Assembly: GCA_964589725.1 (NCBI GenBank)
Contig: CAZPUJ010000187.1
Location: 1 to 8,285, forward strand
Origin: CAYSHJ01 sp964589725
GTDB lineage: Bacteria > Planctomycetota > Planctomycetia > Planctomycetales > Planctomycetaceae
Reading direction: 5' to 3'
Length of the DNA: 8,285 nt
Each line of letters starts with the position of its first letter. Position 1 is the first letter of the stretch. Made by a program: the position numbers and the translations under genes. The notes below the pieces were generated by a model. It saw only the letters and a list, made by a program, of their open reading frames with translations. It did not search any database and was not told the DNA's origin. Positions 1 to 6,454 of this stretch are shown here, one piece after another.

Positions 1-2348
1 GCGACGTTGATGACGCCCTTGGCTTGCCAGTGTCCGGCTTGCACGACGACCGGCGTTGAAATCGAAAAACCTTCGGGCAAACCCGCGACTTCGAACCGCA
101 CGTCGCCATCGAAGCCGTCGACGCGATCAATCTGAAACGTCACGCGCTGGCCGCTGCCGAGACCGATCGTCGCGTCGCGCCCCGCCGCGATGCTGGCGCT
201 GAAGTCGGGCCGAGGCTCGCGAAACGTCAGCAAGTAGACATGCTTGTCGCTGCCAAAGCCGTGCATATCGGTGACTCGCGCGAGATACGTTCCATCGGCT
301 GGGGCCGTGAACATCAAGCGGCTGTCGTTGCCCAGTTCCCGTTCGCCGTCGTCATCGTTCTCGAAGTTCAACGTGTAGACCGGCAGGCCGTTGTCGATCA
401 GTTTCGTCCCGAGCGGATACGGCTCGACGATGTAGCATGGCGCGTCCAACGCATGAATCGTCGCGCTGGTGTCGAAGTAGCAAACGCGCTTGCCGCCCAA
501 GTTATACATCTGCATGCCGGAGTCCGGTCCTTGCGGCATGCGAAAGGTTTTCAGCACCTCGCCGCCGATGTAGAGGAACTGGTTGAGGTCCATCTCCTCC
601 CAGTTTTTCAAGCGGATGTCGGCTCCGTTCGAGTCGATTGGCCGGAACTCGTTGAACGTTTCACGTACCGCTTGCAGCACAAGCCTCGGCACCGGTTTGC
701 CGTCGGCCATCAGCACTTCGATCTTCGTGTCCACCGGCGATCCTTTGCGCGCGGCGTTCGTTTCGATCATCCAAGTCTGTCCGGCCTTCGCTGTGAAGCG
801 GAACAAGTCAACATCCTTTGCTCGACCGATCGCACCGTTGAGAGTCGCCGGTGCGGTGAGCACCGTTGCCTGAAGTGGTTCGTTGTTCGGTTCGAACTCG
901 TTGGACTCCGTCGGCTGCACCGAATCGCCATGCAGCGCCGGCACCGGATCACCCATCAGCGGAGTCGCGCTGACAACACCTTGCCCTGCATTGGCGATCG
1001 AGTAACTCGCCAATGACCCGTCCAATCGACCGACCAACAATCGTCCACTGTCCGGTGAAATGGCCAATGCCTGCGGCCAGTCCGGTTGACGCTCCAGCAC
1101 ATTGAGTTGCGTGATCGACTTCGTCTCCCACAGCTTGATCCGCCGGTCCTCAGCCGAAGAGATCAACGACTTCCCGTCCGGGGAAAAGACGAGCTTGAGG
1201 ATCGCCCCCTCGTGAGCGAATCTCGTAAACGCCAGCGGGTTCGTACCCTCCTTGCCCCCGGCGGTGATGTCCCAAACGCGAATCCGTCTATCGACGCCGC
1301 CGGCGACGATGCGTTTGCCATCTGGACTGAACGCGACGGCGTACTGTTCCTTCTCCGGCTGATTGAGCGTATCCAGCCGCTCACCCGTCGCGACGCTCCA
1401 CAGCTTTACCGTGCGGTCGCCGCTGGCCGTCGCCAAAATCTGTCCGCTCGGATGAAACGCCAGATCGAACACCGCGTCGTTGTGCCCGTGCAGCGTGCGG
1501 ACCTCTCCGCCTGTCGCGACATCCCACAGCTTGACCTTCTGGTCATAGCTCCCGGTCGCGAGCAGTCTGCCATCCGGGCTCAGATCCGCCGCATAAATCG
1601 CATCGCGATGACCTTGAATCACGCGAATCAACGCACCGTCTGCCACTTTGAACAATCGCACTTCGCCAAACACACCCGGCTCTCCGGACGCCGCGAAGAC
1701 GATTTTTCCATCCGCCGAGAAGCCAACATCGTTGACGACACCGCGAAGGCCAGTCAACTCACGAAGATCCTTGCCCGGTCCCCTCTCCCCCTGGGCGAGG
1801 GCTAGGGCGAGGGACTCATTCGTCGCCAACAACTCGACGCGCCCAAACTTCGCCAATCCAACCTGCTGCCCGTCGCTTGACCACGCCACCGCCTGAATCG
1901 GCTGCCGAACCGTGCCCGCAGTCGCGATCTTAGGCGTCACGAGCAGCGTCGGATCGGGTGCCTGGCCGCTCGGTCCCTTGGCCCCCGCGTTAATCCACGC
2001 TTTGAGAACCGCAATCTCCTCCGCCTTTGGACCTTCATTGCCCTCTGGCGGCATGTGCGGCTTGATCTTCTTTTCAACGGTCAACACCAACCGGCTGAGA
2101 TCGTTCTTTCCCGGCACGATCACCGCACCGCGCTTGCCGCCCTTCAACGTGGTGTCGAACGACTCCAAGACGAGACCACCTTCCTTGTCGTCGGCGTTGT
2201 GGCAGCCCGTGCAATACTTCTTCAGGATCGGCACCAGGTGCGTGTTGAAGTCTGGAGTCTTCGGCTTCGGTTCCTCGCCGGATTCCGTTTTGGCGGCGGT
2301 CAACAGCATCAGTCCGCAACAGGCCCAAATAGACCACTTCCACGTCAT
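1..2348 (-). CDS. Exported c-type cytochrome / WD40 / PPC-domain protein (partial, 3' end outside window)
   Basis: The frame is open from an ATG at 2348 to the window edge (782 codons, no stop). Residues 1-19 form a signal-like stretch with a hydrophobic core. A haem c motif CTGCH lies at residues 46-50, and an MPP motif at 99-101 may supply the distal Met ligand; this fits the planctomycete cytochrome (PSCyt1-type) domain. Residues about 145-455 contain roughly seven WD40 blades, with repeated SPDG turns and endings such as KLWDV and RVWDI. A PPC-type domain begins near EFEPNNEP (484-490), passes DVDLFRFTAKAGQ and seems to extend past APADGTYLARV (near 690). The visible C-terminus resembles a beta-sandwich. 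Likely an extracytoplasmic haem protein; whether it carries electrons or is structural cannot be told. No strong Shine-Dalgarno precedes the start. It is divergent from the FHA cluster, so a functional link is not implied. The oddity is a repeat read in frame at residues 179-190. Confidence 0.9.
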   Translation of the reverse strand, partial: MTWKWSIWACCGLMLLTAAKTESGEEPKPKTPDFNTHLVPILKKYCTGCHNADDKEGGLVLESFDTTLKGGKRGAVIVPGKNDLSRLVLTVEKKIKPHMPPEGNEGPKAEEIAVLKAWINAGAKGPSGQAPDPTLLVTPKIATAGTVRQPIQAVAWSSDGQQVGLAKFGRVELLATNESLALALAQGERGPGKDLRELTGLRGVVNDVGFSADGKIVFAASGEPGVFGEVRLFKVADGALIRVIQGHRDAIYAADLSPDGRLLATGSYDQKVKLWDVATGGEVRTLHGHNDAVFDLAFHPSGQILATASGDRTVKLWSVATGERLDTLNQPEKEQYAVAFSPDGKRIVAGGVDRRIRVWDITAGGKEGTNPLAFTRFAHEGAILKLVFSPDGKSLISSAEDRRIKLWETKSITQLNVLERQPDWPQALAISPDSGRLLVGRLDGSLASYSIANAGQGVVSATPLMGDPVPALHGDSVQPTESNEFEPNNEPLQATVLTAPATLNGAIGRAKDVDLFRFTAKAGQTWMIETNAARKGSPVDTKIEVLMADGKPVPRLVLQAVRETFNEFRPIDSNGADIRLKNWEEMDLNQFLYIGGEVLKTFRMPQGPDSGMQMYNLGGKRVCYFDTSATIHALDAPCYIVEPYPLGTKLIDNGLPVYTLNFENDDDGERELGNDSRLMFTAPADGTYLARVTDMHGFGSDKHVYLLTFREPRPDFSASIAAGRDATIGLGSGQRVTFQIDRVDGFDGDVRFEVAGLPEGFSISTPVVVQAGHWQAKGVINV
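1780..1813. repeat. GC-rich REP-like palindrome inside the cytochrome/WD40 gene
   Basis: The plus strand reads CCCTCTCCC, a short CCT spacer, GGGCGAGGG, then CTA and a second GGGCGAGGG. The first two arms pair with one T/G wobble, and the two GGGCGAGGG copies form a direct repeat. On the minus strand it is translated in frame as SLALALAQGERG followed by PGK (from residue 179), between the first and second WD40 blades, where a loop can tolerate extra residues. The sequence resembles a widespread CCCTCTCCC/GGGAGAGGG interspersed repeat known from many bacterial genomes (recall, not searched). Confidence 0.6.
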
Positions 2349-2456
2349 GTCGTGATCTCATGAAAAGAAATGAGAACTGAGATTCAAGGCTGACATCTTA
2401 TCGCATCTCGAGAGCTGCTCGCGAGTGCCAGCCACGCGGCGTGCAGTACCAAGCGA

Positions 2457-2509
2457 GGGGTCAGGCACCGCAGGATTCTGAATTTCTGAATCCTGCGGTG
2501 CCTGACCCC
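2457..2509. repeat. Perfect 22-bp inverted repeat (REP/MITE-like)
   Basis: The left arm (2457-2478) begins GGGGTCAGGCACCGCAGG. The right arm (2488-2509) is its exact reverse complement and ends CCTGCGGTGCCTGACCCC. The loop is 9 nt (TGAATTTCT). Ends of the form GGGGTCAGGCACC / GGTGCCTGACCCC recur in REP-type elements mobilised by Y1 (RAYT) transposases in many bacteria; that assignment is recall. In RNA it would form a very stable hairpin and could act as a terminator or RNA-stability element, but there is no adjoining T-run and no convergent gene end here. Confidence 0.8.
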
Positions 2510-2582
2510 GGTGACCTCCGGTGATGCGTGTCTCTCGTGAAAAACGCGGGGCTGGCGCCGCCTCGTTCACCTGAAATCAAGA

Positions 2583-2603
2583 TTTTTCAGAAATCTGGAA
2601 AAA
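2583..2603. promoter_or_regulatory. Imperfect A/T-rich dyad upstream of the FHA cluster
   Basis: The arms TTTTTCAG and CTGGAAAAA pair over 8 bp with one bulged G around an AAAT loop, about 90 bases before the first FHA gene. The size and place would suit an operator, but there is only one copy and no recognised consensus, so this is a weak call. Confidence 0.15.
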
Positions 2604-2681
2604 CGCTGTCGGGCAGGCGACTTGATTGGCCACGTAGGAAGTGAGTGCGGGAAAGCATCCGCACGGAAGTCACTCTCAGAT

Positions 2682-2685
2682 AAGG
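2682..2685 (+). promoter_or_regulatory. Shine-Dalgarno-like AAGG deciding the start of the double-FHA gene
   Basis: AAGG lies 9 nt before the ATG at 2695. The same AAGG directly abuts an in-frame ATG at 2686, which leaves no room for ribosome spacing, and the upstream in-frame GTG at 2641 has no good site. The start at 2695 is therefore preferred. Confidence 0.4.
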
Positions 2686-2694
2686 ATGCGGGCC

Positions 2695-3600
2695 ATGAAA
2701 GTCACATTCATTCCGGCTCCCGGTTCTGGTGCGGTCGAAGAAACGCCGTCGCCGGAACAGGCACCTGGACGGGTCACTCAGCGCGATCGCATTCCAGAAA
2801 CGCTCCCACCCGAACTGGGGGTGAAGCTGGTGGCGTCGCCCTCGGCCTCCTCGCTTTCGCTCGCCCAGACTGATCCGGACATCCTGATGCCGCCGGTTGA
2901 GACGTCGGTCTATCGCTCGGTCAACCGGCCGGCGATGGCGGTGCTGACGGTTTTGGACGACGGTAGCCGGACAGACGGCGAGCAGGTGCGCATTCGGACG
3001 GACCGGTTTGTCATCGGTCGCACGACCGGAAACTACGTGATTTCGCACGATCCGGATGTCTCAGGGTCGCATGCCGAGATCACGCGCGAGGCACATGGCC
3101 TCGGGTTTCATTGGTATCTGACCGACCTGAAGAGTACGAACGGCACGTTCTTGCAGGTGCGGCGAGTCGTCTTGCGACACGGGCAGGAGTTGCTGTTGGG
3201 AGGCCGGCGGTACGAGTTTCAGGCTCCGTGCCTGGCGATGCCTGAGACGGCCGGTCCTCAAACCGACCGAACTCGGCGCAGCTTCGGGCAGTGGCAAGGA
3301 GTCGCCAATCTTTTGCAGCCGCGGCTGGTGCAACTGACTCCGGCTGGCGAAGGCTCCGTCTATCCGGTGCGCGGCGAGACGATGTGGATTGGAGCGGACT
3401 CGCACTGTGAGATTTGCATTTCCGGCGATCCGTTCTTGAGTGGTCAGCACGCTCGCATCTCGCGCGACAAAAGCGGCCGTTGGGTGTTGACTGACTGCGA
3501 GTCGTTGAACGGAATCCTAGTCCGCGTCAATCGCGTGTCGATCGAAGGCGAGCGTCGATTTCAGCTCGGCGGTCAACGGTTTCTGTTGCGGATTCTGTGA
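2695..3600 (+). CDS. Protein with two FHA domains
   Basis: A 301-residue soluble protein with no signal peptide or membrane segment. Residues 1-85 are Pro/Ala/Thr-rich and probably disordered. FHA domain 1 spans about 80-175 with the usual phosphothreonine-pocket signature: IGR (107-109), SGSHA (123-127) and STNGT (147-151). A linker (about 180-210) leads to FHA domain 2, about 210-301: WIGA (231-234), LSGQHARI (from 248) and SLNGI (270-274). Domain 2 has Ala where the phosphate-contacting Arg normally sits and Ile in place of the Thr of NGT, so it may bind weakly or do something else. Likely a cytoplasmic adaptor that binds phosphothreonine proteins, plausibly substrates of the kinase gene downstream. 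It is first of four same-strand genes, 88 nt before the next, with a repeat in that gap. GTG at 2641 or ATG at 2686 are alternative starts. Confidence 0.85.
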   Translation: MKVTFIPAPGSGAVEETPSPEQAPGRVTQRDRIPETLPPELGVKLVASPSASSLSLAQTDPDILMPPVETSVYRSVNRPAMAVLTVLDDGSRTDGEQVRIRTDRFVIGRTTGNYVISHDPDVSGSHAEITREAHGLGFHWYLTDLKSTNGTFLQVRRVVLRHGQELLLGGRRYEFQAPCLAMPETAGPQTDRTRRSFGQWQGVANLLQPRLVQLTPAGEGSVYPVRGETMWIGADSHCEICISGDPFLSGQHARISRDKSGRWVLTDCESLNGILVRVNRVSIEGERRFQLGGQRFLLRIL

Positions 3601-3608
3601 CCGTTTTC

Positions 3609-3675
3609 GTAGGTCAGGCTTTCCAGCCTGACCGAATGCGGAGCCGAGAAAGTCAGGCTAGAAAGCCTGACCTAC
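3609..3675. repeat. Paired inverted REP-like element between two FHA genes
   Basis: Two 24-base units face each other: 3609-3632, containing GTCAGGCT-TTCC-AGCCTGAC, and 3652-3675, containing GTCAGGCT-AGAA-AGCCTGAC. Each has a perfect 8-bp stem with a 4-base loop. Unit 2 is the reverse complement of unit 1 with one mismatch, so the whole 67 bases can also fold as one long hairpin. I recall the GTAGGTCAGGCTTTCCAGCC family as abundant in planctomycete genomes, often seen as spurious GQAFQPDR peptides, and such a peptide is readable here. It ends right at the ribosome-binding site of the next gene, so it may affect read-through, mRNA stability or translation there. Confidence 0.85.
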
Positions 3676-3679
3676 GGAG
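3676..3679 (+). promoter_or_regulatory. Shine-Dalgarno GGAG for the FHA-TM-pseudoprotease gene
   Basis: GGAG lies 9 nt before the ATG at 3689 and immediately after the last base of the inverted repeat. An in-frame TGA at 3668-3670, inside the repeat, excludes a longer N-terminus. Confidence 0.6.
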
Positions 3680-3688
3680 AAAACAAAC

Positions 3689-5143
3689 ATGTCCAAAAAC
3701 CACTCTTGGATCATTGGAGCCGCTGCCGACTGTCAGGTTGTCGTCGAGGCTCCGACCGTTTCTTCTCGCCACTGTCGACTCGCGCAATCGGGAACTGGAC
3801 TTGTACTGGAAGACCTCGGCTCCAAGAACGGCACGTTCGTGAATGGTCGGCGGGTGCTGGACGCGGCTCGCGTCGCTCGGGGCGATCAGATTGGCCTGGG
3901 GTCGGACGTCGTGCTGGATCTGGAATTCCTGCTCGACAAGCTAACCCCGCAGGCACGGGTAAGCCCGCCGCGCCGGTCTGTCACTCAACTCGGCCTGAAG
4001 CCTGTTCTGGCGGTTGCTGCGTTGCTGACGGTCGCGTTGCTGAGTGTCGCGGTTGCTCAGTTTAGCCCGCCTTCTGCGAAGGGCGCCGTCTCCATCGACG
4101 TTAATACGACAAACAACAACCGATCGAATGAGCCAGCGATGCTCGCGAGCAATCCGACGGTTTCCACGGAACCTTCCGCAAAGACCGAGGCGATCGCTCT
4201 TTCCAAATCGGGGGCCGATGGAGAGGGCGATTCGCCCGAGACTTCGCAAGCTCTCGCATTCGAACCTATCCCCGCCGCACCGCAGCCGGTGGCTCCCGTC
4301 GAGGCCGCCCACATTGACCCTCTCAAGGCAGTGTTCGCCGTGTTGGCGCCCCTGCCTGGAAGCGGAGAGAAAGTACAAATCGGCACCGCTTGGGCGGCCA
4401 CGGATCACGAGCTGGTCACCACCGGCTCCGTGCTGCAAACGTTGAAGGCAGCCAAGGTAAGTCTCAGCAGTGTCACTGTCCGGTGCCAAGCGCTGGGAAT
4501 GGAATTCGACGTCGCCGATTTGAAGGAACATTCGGATTACGCGCAGTTGATTCCCCAGATCGAGGCGGCCTTAAAGCAGGTCCAACAGATCGAGAGACAG
4601 ATCACGGCTGTTGAGCAACAAGGCCGCGCAGTGCCGGAGAAACAGGAAAAAGAATTCGACGACGCGGTCACTCGAATGAGCAGCTTGTCCGATCAAAGCG
4701 CATTCTTCAACATCGGCGTTCTGCGAGTTGAAAGCTCGCTGCCGGTGACGCTGCCGATCACCTCTATCCGTGCGAGCGATTCCGAGCAGGCACTCGAAAC
4801 GCCGGTTTCCGTGCTTGGTGGCGGCCCTCGCTTCGACGAAAGCGATCGGAGTCGTCGTGTCTTGCCGCCTGAATCGTTGGCGTGCGAGGACGGCTCGAAG
4901 CGGAATTCGCATCGCGGCGGTGACCTCGTTTCGCATTGGCAATGGACAAGCATGGTGGATCACACGCGACGCGATTGGCGCGGCAGCCCGGTGCTCGACG
5001 CCACCGGTCGAGTCATCGCTGTTTTCGTCCGACCGGTTCCACCGTCCGGCTCGAAAGCTCATCCCTCTGCCAATCAGTTTGATGCCGTGTCGATTGAACA
5101 ACTCCGGTTCCTGCTGCCCAAACTCTTTGAACAAGGAACTTGA
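3689..5143 (+). CDS. Membrane protein: cytoplasmic FHA, one TM helix, exported inactive trypsin-like domain
   Basis: 484 residues. An N-terminal FHA domain (about 1-85) shows IIGAAADC (8-15), SSRHC (25-29), GSKNGT (44-49) and NG (52-53); Ala replaces the Arg of the IGR motif and the first strand is short. Residues 105-123 form one hydrophobic helix preceded by Arg/Lys, giving an FHA-inside topology. A low-complexity linker (about 124-210) leads to a domain patterned like an HtrA/trypsin-fold protease: GTAWAATDHELVTTGSVL (232-249), FNIGVLRV (340-347) and WRGSPVLDATGRVIAVF (from 430). Aligned by eye with the HtrA pattern (VTNxHVV, DLAVLKV, GNSGGP), the triad positions are Ser247, Asn341 and Arg431, so catalysis is unlikely. 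A Gln/Glu-rich helical insert (about 288-335) interrupts the fold. Probably a transmembrane phospho-signal sensor or scaffold. Its stop is 2 nt before the next start, implying translational coupling. The domain-fold call is by pattern only. Confidence 0.8.
   Translation: MSKNHSWIIGAAADCQVVVEAPTVSSRHCRLAQSGTGLVLEDLGSKNGTFVNGRRVLDAARVARGDQIGLGSDVVLDLEFLLDKLTPQARVSPPRRSVTQLGLKPVLAVAALLTVALLSVAVAQFSPPSAKGAVSIDVNTTNNNRSNEPAMLASNPTVSTEPSAKTEAIALSKSGADGEGDSPETSQALAFEPIPAAPQPVAPVEAAHIDPLKAVFAVLAPLPGSGEKVQIGTAWAATDHELVTTGSVLQTLKAAKVSLSSVTVRCQALGMEFDVADLKEHSDYAQLIPQIEAALKQVQQIERQITAVEQQGRAVPEKQEKEFDDAVTRMSSLSDQSAFFNIGVLRVESSLPVTLPITSIRASDSEQALETPVSVLGGGPRFDESDRSRRVLPPESLACEDGSKRNSHRGGDLVSHWQWTSMVDHTRRDWRGSPVLDATGRVIAVFVRPVPPSGSKAHPSANQFDAVSIEQLRFLLPKLFEQGT
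5133..5137 (+). promoter_or_regulatory. Shine-Dalgarno AAGGA for the secreted-protein gene
   Basis: AAGGA lies inside the last codons of the upstream gene, 8 nt before the ATG at 5146. It favours that ATG over an in-frame TTG at 5140 and fits coupled translation. Confidence 0.6.
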
Positions 5144-5145
5144 TA

Positions 5146-6303
5146 ATGACGTTCCCACGACTCGTTCGTCGGTTCTTCCAAGGCACGCTCATGGGTATCG
5201 TTTCGACCGCGAGTCTGATGTTGCCGCACGACGCAGCGGCTGACGTGACGTATTCGCCACCGCCTCGCAACCAAGCCCTCTATTTCGCGGCCGTGGATGC
5301 ACTCGGCATGCGGGCCTACGGCTACGCGGAGCTGGTTCGAGCCAAGGGCGAAGCGGCGGTCAGCTATGCCGCGGCTCGAAACCTGCACGCTGAAGCGTAC
5401 CACAAAGAGTTGGACAACTACGTGCAGGAGGTGCGTGCCTATTGGACTCGGCGGGCGATTGGGCAGGAGCAGTTGCTCAAGCTCAAATACGACCCGATCA
5501 AAGCGGAGAAACGGCGCAACAGCAAGCAATGGGAATTACTGCAACTTCATCCCGGCATCTCGCGAGCGGATGTGGTCAACGGCAAGGTCTTGAATTGGCT
5601 GCTGGTACGAATGTCGGACAACTTGTTGGACTATAGTTTTTCGCCGAGTTACGTGTCCGGCGCGGACCAGAACAACCCAGACCTGAGACTATCGCGCGAG
5701 GTGCTGCATCACCTGCGACTGAAGCAAAAACGAGTCGGACCGAACGAGATGGCGTTTCACGCCGATGAAGGAATTCCTTTGTCGCTCGATTGGTGGCCCT
5801 GGGTGCTCCGTTCCGGCAAATTCGAACCAAGCCGCAATGCGATTCTAGGTCAGCGGGAAGAACTTCAGCGTGCAGCGATGAACGGACACCCCACCGAACG
5901 GTCGCTGGTTGAGCTAGAGAAAACCGTCGTGGCGATGAAGGAACGGCTGCGAGCCACCTGGTCGGTACAAAGGGTTCCCTCCGAATGGTTACGATATAAG
6001 GAAGCGTACAACTTCGTGGATTCGCGGTATAACGAAATCCGAGCGATGCAAGACCTGGGCGATCCACAAATGTTTGACGGAAACTTCGGCTACAATTCGA
6101 ACCGTGAGGGGGATGACTTGATCTCGCTGCTGCGGTTCATGTGGCGCAAAGGGCTGGAATTCGCGCCGGCCACACCCGGCGATGAGCCGGTTTATCAGGA
6201 GATCTTCGGCATGATGCGCGGCCTGTACAAGAAGGTGGCGGACACCGACCCCGACATTCAAGATGACCCGACCTATGGGATCCTGACGCCATCGAAGTTC
6301 TAA
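5146..6303 (+). CDS. Secreted helical protein of unknown family
   Basis: 385 residues; I do not recognise the family. The N-terminus is basic (RLVRR, 5-9), then hydrophobic (about 14-26), then AAA-D (30-33), a good signal peptidase I site. RRFF gives only weak resemblance to a Tat motif. The mature protein is rich in charged and aromatic residues, appears mostly helical (for example about 55-125 and 230-270), contains no cysteine and shows no membrane segment after the signal. Aromatic clusters such as SLDWWPW and DSRYNEI suggest a folded globular protein, not a filament. The start is only 2 nt after the stop of the FHA-TM-pseudoprotease gene, so the two proteins are probably made together and may meet outside the inner membrane. 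Gene status is supported by the signal peptide, the ribosome-binding site and consistent codon use; function is unknown. Confidence 0.8.
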   Translation: MTFPRLVRRFFQGTLMGIVSTASLMLPHDAAADVTYSPPPRNQALYFAAVDALGMRAYGYAELVRAKGEAAVSYAAARNLHAEAYHKELDNYVQEVRAYWTRRAIGQEQLLKLKYDPIKAEKRRNSKQWELLQLHPGISRADVVNGKVLNWLLVRMSDNLLDYSFSPSYVSGADQNNPDLRLSREVLHHLRLKQKRVGPNEMAFHADEGIPLSLDWWPWVLRSGKFEPSRNAILGQREELQRAAMNGHPTERSLVELEKTVVAMKERLRATWSVQRVPSEWLRYKEAYNFVDSRYNEIRAMQDLGDPQMFDGNFGYNSNREGDDLISLLRFMWRKGLEFAPATPGDEPVYQEIFGMMRGLYKKVADTDPDIQDDPTYGILTPSKF

Positions 6304-6454
6304 CGCGGGATTGTTTCGACTCCGTGGCGGGCGTCTCCAAACGTGCTTCCGGATCGCGCGACCCACGGCTCTGTTTTTTCGGAAAGACGCATTGTGTATC
6401 GTGGTGACTGCTGGATCACACCCGGTTCCGTGCTTCTTCTGTGGATACAGTGCG

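Larger units (their letters stand above)
2349..2694. other. Divergent intergenic region
   Basis: About 346 bases lie between the start of the minus-strand cytochrome gene and the start of the first FHA gene, so promoters for both must lie here. I find no convincing -35/-10 pair. Visible structures are the 53-base inverted repeat at 2457-2509, an imperfect dyad at 2583-2603 and a weak 6-bp hairpin at 2356-2375 in the presumed leader of the cytochrome gene. A minus-strand frame at 2358-2570 runs through the inverted repeat, has no domain-like pattern and is not called as a gene. Confidence 0.7.

Noticed and set aside
240..1896. Long plus-strand open frames opposite the first gene (for example 240-1016 and 1086-1805)
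   Set aside because: They are antisense shadows of the cytochrome/WD40/PPC gene, whose minus-strand frame shows recognisable domains throughout; the plus frames show none.
2356..2375. Hairpin TCTCAT-GAAAAGAA-ATGAGA in the presumed leader of the cytochrome gene
   Set aside because: Six base pairs with an 8-base loop can easily arise by chance and match no known regulatory element.
2358..2570. Minus-strand 70-residue frame in the intergenic region
   Set aside because: It reads through the perfect inverted repeat, has no domain pattern and lacks a clear ribosome-binding site.
3597..3842. Plus-strand frame beginning in the repeat pair (GQAFQPDR-type peptide)
   Set aside because: The first part is translated repeat and the rest is an out-of-frame shadow of the FHA-TM gene.
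3941..5158. Minus-strand frames of about 195 residues opposite the FHA-TM gene
   Set aside because: They are by-products of GC-rich codon use; the plus-strand frame has an FHA domain, a TM helix, a ribosome-binding site and tight spacing to the next gene.
5160..5190. Tat signal on the secreted helical protein
   Set aside because: RRFF is only part of the twin-arginine consensus, and an ordinary Sec signal with an AAA cleavage site explains the N-terminus.
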